From: Erythroxylum novogranatense
Lineage: Eukaryota; Streptophyta; Magnoliopsida; Malpighiales; Erythroxylaceae
DNA length: 64,000 nt
Assembly: GCA_029891385.1 (NCBI GenBank)
Contig: CM057231.1
Span: 66,199,103-66,263,102 of the forward strand
Reading direction: 5' to 3'
A program made the translations under genes and the position numbers. Positions 12,329 to 24,612 of this stretch are shown in pieces; within the stretch, counting starts at the first letter, position 1, and each line of letters opens with the position of its first letter. A model generated the notes under the pieces. The model was not told the origin of the DNA. It saw only the letters and a program-made list of their open reading frames with translations, and searched no databases.

Positions 12329-12500
12329 GTCGGTCGCCTGCATTCGTCGGTCGCCTCGCACTTGGTCGGTCTCCCTTACAGTCGGTCGCCCGCACCAGGT
12401 CGGTCTCCCGCACCAGGTCGGTCGCCCGCACCAGGTCGGTCGCCCGCACCAGGTCGGTCTCCCGCACCAGGTCGGTCTCCCTTTCCAGGTCGGTCGGCCT
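12329..12500 (+). repeat. 18-bp GC-rich minisatellite in left LARD LTR
   Basis: About nine to ten units of GGTCGGTCGCCCGCACCA and its CTCCC variant run in tandem. Because the unit length is divisible by three, several frames stay open on both strands; these are not genes. The right LTR has only about five units. Confidence 0.92.
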
Positions 12501-13700
12501 TGTCTTGCCGCGTGGGTCGCTCGACCACTCGATCCGACCTCCAATTTCAAACGCTCATATCTTTTGACTCGAGCTCCAAATGACACGCGGTTTGTTTCAT
12601 TGGAAAGCTAAGAGATAGCTCTACCATTTTCAAAAAGGACTCACAAGCAAGCTCGGACTCTAAAGGGATCAAAAGTTTACACAACGATGACTGATTGATA
12701 ATTTCTCAACAGTACCAAAACTTGCAAACATCATAACTTTTGATCCAGAGCTCCAAATTTAACAAACTTAGTGTCTATGGAAAGCTTAAAGAAAGATCTA
12801 CAACTTTCATGAAGACCACCAACCCCAATTCCAACTATATAAAGGTCAAAAGTAGCCTCAAAGATCTGTCTGTGATCTGCCATTTAGACAGCCCCTGTAC
12901 CCAACTCTAGCAACTCACATTAACACCTCCAAAACTAGCTCATACACATCATGGACAAGCTCTACGACTTGTCTACCACTCTCCATAAGACTAAATGATT
13001 CTATCCTATCTAAATCAGTCCAGAAATTGCAGTACAACACACATTCTCAAAATTGACCACGTGAACACATCAGTCCAGAATTTCATATTAAACAATATTC
13101 AAACTTCACAATTTCACATCTTTCAGCCTCCACATCCACAAATTGCGTATTATACATCAACAATAGCTCACATTCAAAATTCATCAACTCATCATCCCTA
13201 CTTAAGTCCTCCATACACAATTAGTTAAACACATTCTCGCCAAGCATCAAGCCATTTCTCAAATCATCCATAAGCCACAAAATACAACTTTTGGGAATAA
13301 ATTTAAAAGCAACCACATATCACACAAAGTCCATGTACAAGGTTCATATACACAACTTATGGCACATTTTCAAATCAATGCAAGGTCATACTTGAACAAT
13401 CATGGGCAGAACACAATAAAAGGTTCTTTACAAAACTTTAGTGGGCATTTCTAGCCCCAATAAATCGAAGTCTCAAAATTTGCAATTTCAAAGAAGTTAC
13501 ATAAATAGTAACTATACAGACTTACTTTTTCAATTATAAAGATGTTACCCATAAAACAACATACACAAAAACCCATTTCACGCTTTAACCCCCAAATATC
13601 ATTTAAAATTTCTCCAATTCACATTACCCAAATAAACATTTAACATCACTAATTCCTCATTTAATAATTCTGACGTCCAATTAAAGTTCGGGGTCCAACA

Positions 13701-13713
13701 ATTCTCCCCTCCT
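13701..13713 (-). promoter_or_regulatory. LARD polypurine tract
   Basis: On the minus strand AGGAGGGGAGAAT directly precedes the 3' LTR start TGTTGGACCCC. Tract and upstream bases match those of Tekay-1 at 683-720. Confidence 0.85.
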
Positions 13714-15993
13714 TAAAGAATTTCGCCCTCGAAATTCATATCACTTTCTTGACTGGTTCCTCATTCTAGTTCAGATCACTCACAACTTCCAACTTCTTGT
13801 GACAATAATACCAATATCATCTAATTCCGAAACATACTCACGAATCACATTTCGAATCCGGGACATCTTTTGTCAGTAACACTATCTCATAAAACTCCAT
13901 ACGAACTAATTCATAACGGCTTAGCAAATTCCCCCTGCTCAACCATCATTATTAATTTCACATCTTTCTTATTGCAATTTCCATGCAGTCCTCCTTCTAT
14001 TCAAACTCAAAAATTCAGATCTGTTTTCCAATCTCTCAATACGATTCATAATCTCTTGATCCTTAATTCAGGACGTACCAAGCGCCCCATATGTTATGCT
14101 TCCTTTTTGCTTTGGTTCCGATAGCCTCGATATCGATTTTCTGTTTTATACATTTGACAAAACACTCAGCATTGCTAGGAATTTCTCATTTATACACTCA
14201 AAATCTTTTTTTTCATATTCCATGCTCTCGATTCAATGATTGTCTCAGCTTTTCGATCTGTACTTGCATAAATACATCCAAGATGTTGCTTTACTCATCT
14301 TGCTCTCAAACTTTAAAACAATCGTTAGCGTAGCGACTCTTAAACATGTATCAACTCAAGAACTCATGGGACCTTAGTTGGCTCCGCATATATATATATA
14401 TAATCACTTCATTATGCTTCATTAGATTTGAGCCAAATCTCTTATACAACACCAGTGCATACCACAAACTTTCCAAATTCATGCGGCTTGATTTACATCA
14501 GAATCATTCTTCAAAATTCTCTTTCCTTCCATTAATCATATGCTTTATATATATATGTATTTTTCCTCACATATTCCGACTAGTCTCTCAATTCCTCGAA
14601 TACTTTTAATACATCATCAGATCTTTGATTACTTCAGTCTCCAATATTATAGTGTTATCGGTCCCTTTAGTTAACACCACCAATTTTATCATATTCCATG
14701 TGCTTCTTGATTAGTCCTCGCGATTCCTTAAATAACTGATCCCTTATGGAGGTACATTATCACACCTTCTTTTCAAATTTTCTGCTCCATCGCAGTTACC
14801 TTTCCAGCAAAATCATCTATACCATACTTTATCTTAGTTCTCTGATTCATCTCATAACTTGACTCTAGGAATTAAAATGACTCCATAAGCCATATCTGAA
14901 AATAGATCTCACATACCCACTCACATTATCGAGGTGGACTCTTAATAACCGGTCGCCACTTTTGAAAATTTATCCCGAATCCACCATTTACAAGAAGCAA
15001 ATCCAAAAGGAGTACAAGATCCACATCCCAACTCCTAGAGACCTATCATCTCATTTCAAACTTCCTCCTTGCATCCGCTTTCCTTTCTAAAACAACCCGA
15101 TTGATCCATACCAGGGTCTTTGTCCTCTGGACCATGGATGAATGCAGATTCCATTGTTGAATCGAGGAAGAACTTATAATCCCAGCTACTAGTCCGAAAG
15201 ACCGCCGCCTATAGTCATACACTAACTTATCGGCCTTGACCAATTCCACTTTGCTTGCATACTATCTTTCATTTGATTCACATGAGTCATGTCATATTCA
15301 GATCGATTCAAATACTTACCTTCAACATAATTCCATTACCAAAGTCACCGACACATCCATAAATCTGAATTCTTGCCTAACATATCGGACCACAAAATTC
15401 TTATTCCCAATTAGTCATAATTTCCTTGCCTTATACTCTAACCAAATACCCTTCTTCGATTGGCTCTCATAGTCCAAACATTTAACGATTCACCCATATA
15501 ATGGATTCTATACTTATCCGTGCCCTTCTTTAAGGGTGAGAAATCAGTGTAGCCGATCCTCGCAAAACTCCTCATATTCCGTTACGGGTGGCACACTACT
15601 CCTTCAATGCAAACACTAAAGTTTAACGATATTCCTCACCCAATTCAAACATCATGAAATTTTGACCTCAATTCCACTAATCTCTTCTTAATGCGAATCA
15701 TTACCATCAAAAGGAATATCGATAAGTACTCTGATCGAGGTCTAAATCATCTGACCGTTAAGGACGTCAACTTAACAATCCGAGACTTAAATTCTCAACT
15801 AAAGACTTTCGACACTTCCAATGTAATGGCATTGAATCAGAATCTGCCATAATTGCCTCTGCTTATCCACAACTTCCTTTTTCTCATGTCAGAGTATCAT
15901 CATTTTCCTATTAGATCTATCACCTCAAACTTTTATCAAGTTCTTATGCGTCTAATCCATACACACGCGCCCATGTAAGATCATAATACCGGC

Positions 15994-16005
15994 GCTCTGA
16001 TACCA
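15994..16005 (-). promoter_or_regulatory. LARD primer binding site (tRNA-iMet type)
   Basis: The minus strand reads TGGTATCAGAGC, the usual plant initiator-Met primer site, four bases inside the right LTR end at 16010. Confidence 0.92.
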
Positions 16006-18315
16006 CAAATGTTGGGACCCGTTTTTGGAACCCAACTCATAACGAACGAATCACAGCTTAACTAAAGTCGCTTCATATTTTTTTTCAATTACACAACATT
16101 CAGGGTAGTTCAAATTTCCAATTTGAAATTCGGCAATTCCTCGATTCATTATATCTTTCATAATCAAAACATATCAATTAATTTATCAAAATCATATTAT
16201 TCCTTTTCTTTTGCCAAATGACACTTAATACCCTTAATTTATCAAAAATTGGGCAGCACCTCCTCTAAAATCTCACTAGCCAAAAGTTTATCCAAAACCA
16301 ACCATACACAAAACACTTCAATATCTCTAATCCATCACACATTCCTTGGACCTCCGTCCTAATCCCATCATACACATTCACAAACCTATATCTAAACATT
16401 TCCATAATTCTCAATCACATCTCAAGTCATAATCATAATTCACATTCATATATACTAACCATAATTTACTTACATAATTCAATCCCATAATCATATTCAA
16501 ACTTTAATGGCATTACAAGCCACAATACAACAACAATATAGGAATCCCAATGCAAATACAAGGATACAAAATCCTTCTTTTCGTTCACCCGATCTTCTTC
16601 TCATTACCCGTGGATGGGAATGAGGGGTGAGCTTACGCTCGATGGGTAACAAGCTTATAACCAAAATAAGCAAAACCATTGAAAAGTTCAATTGAAATCG
16701 ATGCCACATATTTCCAAAGTCAATGTTTAGAAGCTGTTGAAAAGATCATAATTGCTCCGCTTTCGTCAAAATTTTAATTTGGAGCTTTGATAAAACTAAA
16801 ACTCATCGTGATTAAACACAAAACCATAACTTTTCTTTGTAAACTCACATTTGAAATTCATGTAACATAACTCTTCCAAATTCATCACAAATCGGACAAT
16901 TCGTAAACATTATAAATCATCATTCATTTCATAGCACATCACATGTCAAAATGCAAATGCACACATAACTTACTCGAGAGTTCCAAATGCGCACACCGAA
17001 ACCGAAGTTTATCGTGAACACATCGAGTCCATTTTGGATCTCGTAAGCCCTGGCGGGCAGTAGGGAGAAGGCTTTATATTTTTTTTGTCTCGTGCACTAG
17101 ACTAACACAACGTTCCTCTCTCGCCCAAACAAAGCACATATTCATTTTCACATGTTCACAATGTCATTCTCTAAGGCATATCGAAATCACAATCATATGA
17201 TCTTATGATCTCATGACATGTCATTCTCAGCATATTCATAAAATTTCAATGCATTTTTTTTCAAAAATCACCATAATTCACAATAACAATTTCTTTCGAG
17301 CATTTACAAGCAATAATGGAAGTAGTTGAAATCATTTAATCAATTGAGTTCAAAAAACTGACTTTTATTTCTTATATTTGAAAACACAAGAAAGCTTAGT
17401 GGCAGTGTTATGGCTCATTTCTCAATCATAAACAAGGTACCCACCTCGATTCCACGTTAGGAACTTATCCAATGCTCCAATTTCTCCATTGCTTCCTTCT
17501 TTCTTCCAACATACTTTTTCCTAAACCATAAATACCCAAATTCAATATCATAAATATCATAATCCTCAAGATTAACTATAGGAACCCACTTCCAACATAT
17601 TTCCAAGCTATCTTAGTCATCAATTTACAAAGCCCCAATTTCCAAAATTGGGCATAAACCCTAATTTATAATAATCCAAAATTAATCACCATCTTAGCAT
17701 AATCATCACAAATAACTTCAAAATCCACAACCCATAATATTTTCCATGATTCTAAACCAAAAACTCAAGAAAAGCTCAAGACTTAAAAGTCGGCTCTTAC
17801 CTCCATCTTCTCCATTTTTGGATTTTCTTAGCTCATCTTGGAGCTCTCTTCATCTTCCACCTTTTTCCCTCTTGGAGCATGCTCGAAATCCTCCTTGAAA
17901 GCTCACAAAAATCGGAACTTAGCTGCTGTCTCTCTTTTCCCTCCATCGCCGAAACCACTCTTCTCTTTTCTCTCTTCTTTCTTTCTTTTGTTCTATTCTC
18001 CTTCAAACAACAGACAGCCCCTTATATTTATAATGCCATGTCATTTAATGAATGGTCAATGACTTAATTGCCCTTCCTTATAAGCCTACTAACTTAACCC
18101 TTTAAGTAAACTTCCAAAATTGCCCCTTCATTGATCTTCAAAACTGACATCTTGTCTGATTATTTTGATTAAGTAAATGAAGCCATTTGATAAAACTTTC
18201 TTCTAGAGAAATGTTCTCCTATGTCTTACGAATCTAACACCACAAGAATCGGATCGATTGGAGCTCTATAGCTCAAGATATCTCCAAAATACTGAAGTCT
18301 GTTTTTCAGACCCGA

Positions 18316-19075
18316 GGCTGAACACTACACCTAACTTCCGACCCGTATTTGGAAGTCTTAGAGGCTCAATTGTCGATCGGCTTCTTCATAACATTTGTAG
18401 CCTTATGTCTCTAGTTTAATCATAAACAAGAATCAACTCAATCCGAGCTCTAGCGAGTTCTAGCGACCTATAATACTGATCACTGTTCGGCCATTACAAC
18501 ACCAAGACTAAACACCACACTGAACTTCCGACCTATATTTGGAAGTGTTAGAGGCTAAATCATAGCTCGGCTCCTTCATAACATTTGTATATATATGTCT
18601 CTAGTTTAATTAGAAACAAGAATCAACTCAATCCAAGCTCTAGCGAGTTCTAGCGACCTATAATACTGAGCACTGTTCGGCCGTTACAACACCAAGACTG
18701 AACACCACACTGAACTTCCGACCTATATTTGGAAGTGTTAGAGGCTAAATCATAGCTTGGCTCCTTCATAACATTTGTAGATATATGTCTCTAGTTTAAT
18801 CAGAAACAAGAATCAACTCAATCCGAGCTATAGCGAGCTCTAGAGACCTATAATACTGAACACTGTTTGGCCATTGCAACACCAAGACTGAACACCACAC
18901 TGAACTTCCGACCTATATTTGGAAGTGTTAGAGGCTAAATCATAGCTCGGATCCTTCATAACATATTTAGATATATGTCTCTAGTTTAATTAGAAACAAG
19001 AATCAATTCAATCCGAGCTCTATAGCTCAAGATATATCCAAAATACCAAACACTATTCAAACTTTTACAACTGAT
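18316..19075 (-). repeat. Four 190-bp tandem repeats in right LARD LTR
   Basis: Unit starts at 18316, 18506, 18696 and 18886, an exact 190-bp period equivalent to 11413-12172. Confidence 0.92.
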
Positions 19076-19230
19076 CGGCTCATTATAATCCGAGCTATCT
19101 TTCTCCATTTAATGCAAAAACTGATCTATCTAGCATGGAAAGATAGAAAAATGTCTTAGGAGTCCAACGCTTCAAGAATCGGGTCGATCGGATGTCAGAC
19201 GAAGAAGTTATGGCCATAACAAGGAAGAGA

Positions 19231-19318
19231 GGTCGGTCGCCTGCACCAGGTCGGTCTCCTCTTGATTGTGTCGGTCGCCCGCACTGGTCGGTCTCCGCAC
19301 AGGTCGGTCGGCCTTGTG
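19231..19318 (+). repeat. Contracted minisatellite in right LARD LTR
   Basis: About five irregular units of the GGTCGGTCGCC type, compared with nine to ten in the left LTR. It is flanked by matching sequence on both sides, so the difference is an array contraction or expansion after integration, or an assembly effect. Confidence 0.85.
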
Positions 19319-20506
19319 CGCCCCAGAGGTCGCTCGACCACTCGATCCGACCTTCAATTTCAAACGCTCATATCTTTTGACTCGAGCTCCAAATGACACG
19401 CGGTTTGTTTCGTTGGAAAGCTAAGAGATAGCTCTGCCATTTTCAAGAAGGACTCACAAGCAAGCTCGGACTCTAAAGGGATCAAAAGTTTACACAACGA
19501 TGACTGATTGATAATTTCTCAACAGTACCAAAACTTGCAAACATCATAACTTTTGATCCAGAGCTCCAAATTTAACAAACTTGGTGTCTATGGAAAGCTT
19601 AAAGAAAGATCTACAACTTTGATGAAGATCACCAACCCCAATTCCAACTATATAAAGGTCAAAAGTAGCCTCAAAGATCTTTCTGTGATCTGCCATTTAG
19701 ACAGCCCACATGCACTCAACTCTAGCAACTCACATTAACACCTCCAAAACTAGCTCATACACATCATGGACAAGCTCTACAACTTGTCTACCACTCTCCA
19801 TAAGACTAAATGATTCTATCCTATCTAAATCAGTCCAGAAATTGCAAGACAACACACATTCTCAAAATTGACCACATGAACACATCACCTGAATTTCATA
19901 TTAAACAATATTCAAACTTCACAATTTCACATCTTTCAGCCTCCACATCCACAAATTATGATTATACATCAACAATAGCTCACATTCAAAATTCATCAAC
20001 TCATCATCCCTACTTAAGTCCTCCATACACAATTAGTTAAACACATTCTACGTCACATCAAGCCATTTCTCAAATCATCCATAAGCCACAAAATACAACT
20101 TTTGGGAATAAATTTAAAAGCAACCACATATCACACAAAGTCCATGTACAAGGTTCATATACACAACTTATGGCACATTTTCAAATCAATGCAAGGTCAT
20201 ACTTGAACAAGCACAAGAACACAATAAAGGTTCTTTACAAAACTTTAGTGGGCATTTCTAGCCCCAATAAATCAAGTCTCAAAATTTGCAATTTCAAAGA
20301 AGTTACATAAATAGTAACTATACAGACTTACTTTTTCAATTATAAAGATGTTACCCATAATACAACATACACAAAAACCCATTTCACGCTTTAACCCCCA
20401 AATATCATTTAAAATTTCTCCAATTCATATTACCCAAATAAACATTTAACATCACTAATTCCTCATTTAATAATTCTGACGTCCAATTAAAGTTCGGGGT
20501 CCAACA

Positions 20507-20511
20507 ATTAC
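20507..20511. repeat. Target site duplication ATTAC, right copy (LARD)
   Basis: ATTAC directly follows the LTR end CCAACA and matches 9132-9136. Confidence 0.95.
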
Positions 20512-22711
20512 GTTAATCGCCGCTCCCAAATCCAATAGAGCTCTTCCAATGGTCACCTTTCCTATAACACAAGGAATGGTGAACGATCCTGGGTCCTGAT
20601 ACTTCACCGGGATTTGGGGCTTAAATAAAGCCGACACATTTGAGCTTACTTGGACACGTTCATTCGGCCGAAATTTCCTCTTGTTTGTGCACAAGTCCTT
20701 CAGGTACTTGGCGTAAGCCGGCACTTTCTTAATCAAATCCAGCAGGGGCACGTTGACTTCAACCTTCCCAAACAGGTCAATGATTTCTTTTTCGTGTTTG
20801 AACTCATTGACTCTCTTGCTCATCAGATACGAGTTCGGAAAAGGGAGGTCCTTTAAGTTGACTTCCTTACTTGCTGGTTCATTTCTGCTCGATTTATCCT
20901 TATCAGCTCTTCTTCCTGAAATGCTCGATGATTGCTCTTTATCCTCAATTGTTGATTGCTTCTTGTTTCTCAACAATTCTTCTTCGCGATCACTCTCTGA
21001 TCGCACAGCTTGCTTCTCTCTCACTTGAGGCGCTTCTTCAACCTCAATTTCCTCGTTGCATTCTTCTTCTTCAGGAATGTCGAAATGCACTTTCTTTCCA
21101 CTCCTCAACTCAATTGCATTTAAACTCTTCGGGTTTATTACCGTGTTGGAGGGAATGGTTCCACTGCTCCGAGCTTGGTTGTCACTCAAATTATTAGACA
21201 ATTGGGTGACATAGGCGTTCATGTGCTCGGCCTTGGTCTCCCATTGCTCCATGCATTTCTCCAAGGCACTAAAGCGGTCAGCATTCTTAGCGGAGTCCTG
21301 TTGGATGAGGTTCGCGATGGCGTTGAATTGATTTGTTGTGGAAGTTCGTTCCTCTTTCATCAACGTCATCATACCATGCAGAAGCTGATTAGTGTCCTCT
21401 TTTGGTGGCTGTGGTTGCACCATCAACGCTTGCTGATCGGGAAACTGGTTTGTAGATGGTCCAGCTCCACTCCCTTGTTGAAAACGGTTGGGTGCTCTTC
21501 CTTCATTATTCCTCCAACTGAAGTTAGGATGAGATCTCCATCCTTCGTTATATGTGTTGGAGTACGGGTCCCACTTAGAATTTTGTCTGCTTGGGTAGAC
21601 CGCAGACACTTCTTCATACCTTTCGGGACAGACGCTGGAAATGTGCATCACCGATCCACAAGATTCGCAACTAGGTGCGACCAGTTCAGTGGAAGGTGAC
21701 GGGCGATGCACATTCAAATTCTTAAGCTCATGTGATTGAGGATAACGGAAGTTATCCGATGTTCCAAGGAATCTACTTTCGATTCCAGGCTCTCCATTCT
21801 CTTAGTTTGAGCTGTCATGGCTCCTACTTCATTCACATTCCTGGAATCGCGGACACTATACTGTTGATGATTCAGGGCCATCCTCTTTATCAGGGCCTAA
21901 GCTTCTGGTGCGGTGAGGTCAATCAACGAACCTCCCGACGCAGCATCCAACATTCCTTTTTCTTGATTCTTTACCCCATCATAAAAATATTGAACCAATT
22001 GTTCATCAGGGATTTGATGATGGGGGCACCGAGATAACAGATCTTGGAATCTGTTCCAAAAATCATACAGGGACTCGTCATAATCTTGTTTGGCAGAATA
22101 TATCTCCTTTCTCATCGACGAGGTCCTAGAAGCTGGAAAATACTTTTCCAGAAAAGCTTTCCGCAAGTTGGCCCAACTGTGATAGGCATTCGCGACATGC
22201 CTTGGGAGGCTCATATACCACTCCCGGGCCTTTCCTTCTAACGACAAGTGGAATACCTTCCACAGCACCTGGTCCAGATGTGCTCCTACAGGCTTCATAC
22301 TTTGATAGATCATTGTGAGGGCCTGAAGATGCATGTAGGGGTCCTCTCCCGCCAAACCGTGAAATTTGGGTAGGGAGTTAATCAATAAACCTTTAACTTC
22401 GAAATTTACGTAGAAGTTAGGGCAGGCAGCAGTGAAAGGATCGTAGTTTACGTCCGAGGTTGAAGCTTCTCGAATGGTTCTACGTCTGATGTTCGCATTG
22501 TTGTCATCTACGCGTTCTCGGTCACCGCAAGACCGTGATCTCCATTTCGGGGTAGTTGACCGGGATATTCTTGGTGTTCAGCCATCTCAGATTCTAGTCG
22601 ATCTAGTGTGCTAAGTCTTTCTTGCTCTCTCTTGTTTTTCCTAAGTTGTCTAAGGTGTCGCTCAATTTCAAGTTGAAAATGAACTAGCCTAAGTCTACGG
22701 GGCATGCACAA
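20512..22711 (-). pseudogene. Athila gag and protease N-terminus
   Basis: Gag forms the particle that packages element RNA. Reading from 22711, MPRRLRLVHFQLEIERHLRQ opens the frame; it shifts near 22508. The next block (22385-21897) carries the conserved gag core (FHGLAGEDPYMHLQAL, EGKAREWYMSLP, FLEKYFPASRT) and ends at a TAG. The third block begins at 21717 with a CCHC zinc knuckle (C-E-S-C, then H and C, about 21669-21628), a Gln/Asn-rich linker, an acidic/Lys-rich segment, LIKKVPAYAKYLKDLCTNKR and the protease active-site region IGRALLDLGAAINV. The LARD interrupts it there. Three frame breaks or stops make it non-functional as read; the order matches Athila. Confidence 0.9.
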
Positions 22712-23099
22712 GAGAAGTTCACCTAAGATAGCTCACTAAAACGACAATGATATGAAGGTTTCAATTCACTCGGGTTATTGCGCGACGATAGAACTCGCTG
22801 CAACGAACTGAATAAATTGTAACATTCGCTGCGGCGAATATATGAACTCGCTGCGGCGAATGATGAACTCGCTGTGACGAATGATGAACTCGTCATAGCC
22901 AAGAAGCACGGACCAGCAAAGCAAACAAATCAGAATAAACACTTAAAACAAAGCAGAATGAAATCACAAACACGATTAACACTAAAAACACTTAAGCAGA
23001 AAAGAAATTAAATAAAATTATGCAATGCAAACAAAATGCAACGACAAAAATTAAAATCAAAACAAACACTGGCTAACCTAGAGAATCAATTAATTTGAT
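22712..23099 (-). other. Athila 5' leader with TTCGC...GCGAA repeats
   Basis: Untranslated leader between primer site and gag. Around 22790-22900 the motif TTCGCTGCGGCGAA and variants occur about five times; its arms TTCGC/GCGAA are inverted repeats. No gene seen. Confidence 0.7.
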
Positions 23100-23117
23100 T
23101 CCCCGGCAACGGCGCCA
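23100..23117 (-). promoter_or_regulatory. Athila primer binding site (tRNA-Asp type)
   Basis: The minus strand reads TGGCGCCGTTGCCGGGGA, the established Athila primer site complementary to tRNA-Asp, four bases inside the LTR end at 23122. Confidence 0.93.
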
Positions 23118-23121
23118 AATT

Positions 23122-24612
23122 TGATCGGCGACTTATCGTTCAATTTAAGAATTGATCCTTGGAAACCGGTCAAATAAAATTTATACCAAGGATTGCAATA
23201 CAGGATGCAACCTCGGGTCGACTCTCAAGGAACCAATGCACCAATTGATTCTAAGACTAGCCTAATGTTTGAATTATGCATGCAATGAAAGCAATAAAAG
23301 GAGGTTTTGATTGATTAATCTAAAATTAAACTAAACTAAAGTAAGAATAAATATTTTTGGGATTTTTAGAAAGTTAAACGATTGAAATTAAACAAGTGTG
23401 AAATCAAATTACTAAAACTCTCTTGAAAATGTAGCTCGGGTCATCATCGTTCAAAATAATATCGGAGTTTGAAATCCACTAAGTTTCGAAAGCTAAACCT
23501 TAATAACTCGTTAAGTCCAAAAATTAATTAATCAACTCGATTAATTAAAGTTTGTTAAAAACCTTAGTGTATGTATATAATGATTAATGCAATAAATCGA
23601 TCAAACAATAACACAACCAACTCAATCAAACACAACTAGGCAGATTAAATCGATTAATGCAATCATCCAACTGATATACATGAACTCCATGTATTTAAGC
23701 ACAACATTCAACAATAATCAATCCATAACATATATCAAAGTTTAACATCCGATTAAACTATAACCGGATTCAATCCATCATACAATGTATTCTCCAACTC
23801 GGAGTTAATACGAAAATATAATGTAAATCTAAAACTAAGATCGATTACCCAGTTAAGCTCACGAACTCGCACCCTCACTCCATCTTCAAGAGATCGGAGA
23901 CTTAGCCACGCATCACGGCAGAAGAGTCCATCACTGCTGGACACCCGACGTTGCTCATGACTCAGACGGTGAAGGATGAAGGAATGGTCGCGACGAAATG
24001 AAGGCGGAAGAGAAGGTGGTGAATGTGGACGATGTCTGTTGCCTCCGAATCAAAACTGCAAAAACCAAAGAAAACAAAACCTATTAGACGAACTGAGAAA
24101 ACAGAGAAGAAGAAGAAGTTAACCTCGGGAGAGCGGCCACTTGTTTTTGCCCTAAATGGCAAGATTTTATAGGGAGTTGTGCGGGCCGGGTCGGATCAGT
24201 GGATTAATTTCCATTTATAGGTCGGGTTACCCGACATTCGCTGCGGCGAGTAGCTGTAGTTCGCTGCGGCGAAGTCCGGATGGTCACTCGTCGCGGCGAA
24301 TACATTAAATACCATTAATTTGCTGCGACGAATGGAGGGTCTTGATTCGCTACGGCGAATCTCGTGGCATGTTTACTTCTTAAATGTTGACTCCTTTGGT
24401 CCTACAAATACAACCTATTTGCAAAGATCAATTGTCCCAATAAAATTATGCGTAATTAATGACAAATGACAACAAAATACTGACAATGTGCAATTTATCA
24501 AAACTCAATGTGCGGGACCAAAATAAGCATAAAAATCATAGATCAGGAGTCAACAGATGCATAATTACTAGAGAAAACGGGCCTAATTTATAGTATAAAT
24601 TTGGTCCAATCA
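23122..24612 (-). repeat. Athila 5' LTR (about 1.49 kb)
   Basis: On the plus strand it runs from TGATCGG to CCAATCA, a 7-bp inverted pair with one mismatch. The low end abuts the primer site and the high end abuts the Tekay-3 pol frame. Length suits Athila. CG-rich TTCGCTGCGGCGAG-type motifs recur at about 24236-24360. The upper boundary is inferred from the terminal inverted repeat and the resumption of gypsy coding text; CATGT (24613-24617) is the predicted target duplication. A shorter alternative ending at 24555 (AGTCAACA) is possible. Confidence 0.75.

Larger units (their letters stand above)
9137..13700 (-). repeat. LARD 3' LTR (left copy, 4564 bp)
   Basis: Plus-strand termini are TGTTGGGACCC and GGGGTCCAACA. 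Most of the text repeats at 16010-20506 with small substitutions, indels and a longer minisatellite. In element orientation U3 is the high-coordinate part and includes a minisatellite and four 190-bp repeats. A TATA-like box follows at 11119-11131, then a long R/U5 region. It contains no protein frame of interest. Confidence 0.93.
13701..16009 (-). other. LARD internal region, non-coding
   Basis: About 2.3 kb between the LTRs with no long open frame on the element strand and no gag, protease, RT or integrase motif. The last ~40 bases before the polypurine tract resemble the end of the Tekay chromodomain reading frame. Short frames on the plus strand (13870-15472) show no family resemblance and are treated as chance. 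Confidence 0.8.
9137..20506 (-). mobile_element. LARD: large non-autonomous LTR retrotransposon, complete
   Basis: Two long terminal repeats (9137-13700 and 16010-20506) flank a 2.3-kb interior that encodes no retroelement protein. Termini are TG...CA, a tRNA-Met type primer site lies next to the right LTR, a polypurine tract lies next to the left LTR, and ATTAC is duplicated exactly on both sides. The primer site and polypurine tract set the orientation to minus. LTRs of ~4.5 kb with a short non-coding interior match the definition of large retrotransposon derivatives (LARDs, such as Sukkula of barley). It must be mobilised by proteins of another element. The bases before its polypurine tract (13701-13740) match the end of Tekay pol, pointing to a Tekay-like parent. 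The LTRs look highly similar, so insertion was fairly recent. Confidence 0.93.
16010..20506 (-). repeat. LARD 5' LTR (right copy, 4497 bp)
   Basis: It starts TGTTGGGACCC and ends GGGGTCCAACA on the plus strand, with the same order of segments as the left copy. It is about 67 bp shorter, largely through fewer minisatellite units. It holds the 190-bp array at 18316-19075 and the minisatellite at 19231-19318. Confidence 0.93.
4652..24612 (-). mobile_element. Athila-type Ty3/gypsy element, interrupted
   Basis: In minus orientation the order is: 5' LTR (24612-23122), tRNA-Asp type primer site (23117-23100), leader, gag, protease, reverse transcriptase, RNase H, integrase, post-integrase spacer and an env-like open frame. 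This is the layout of the Athila lineage, and the integrase and gag sequences agree. The LARD at 9137-20506 sits in the protease. The element stops abruptly at 4652 where the Tekay-1 LTR ends, so its 3' LTR should be beyond the left window edge, on the far side of Tekay-1. To the right it is embedded in the pol gene of Tekay-3. Coding parts carry many frameshifts and stops, so the copy is not functional as read. Confidence 0.85.

Noticed and set aside
12219..12586. Overlapping open frames on both strands with repeated Arg/Ser/Pro patterns
   Set aside because: Produced by the 18-bp minisatellite, whose length keeps several frames open. No start context, no conservation in the other LTR.
13870..15472. 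Several plus-strand frames of 60-87 codons in the LARD interior
   Set aside because: They lie opposite to the element's transcription, lack any family resemblance and are expected by chance.
24541..24555. Athila LTR boundary at AGTCAACA
   Set aside because: Ending at CCAATCA (24612) gives a better terminal inverted repeat with TGATCGG and abuts the resumed gypsy frame. The alternative is noted with the LTR.
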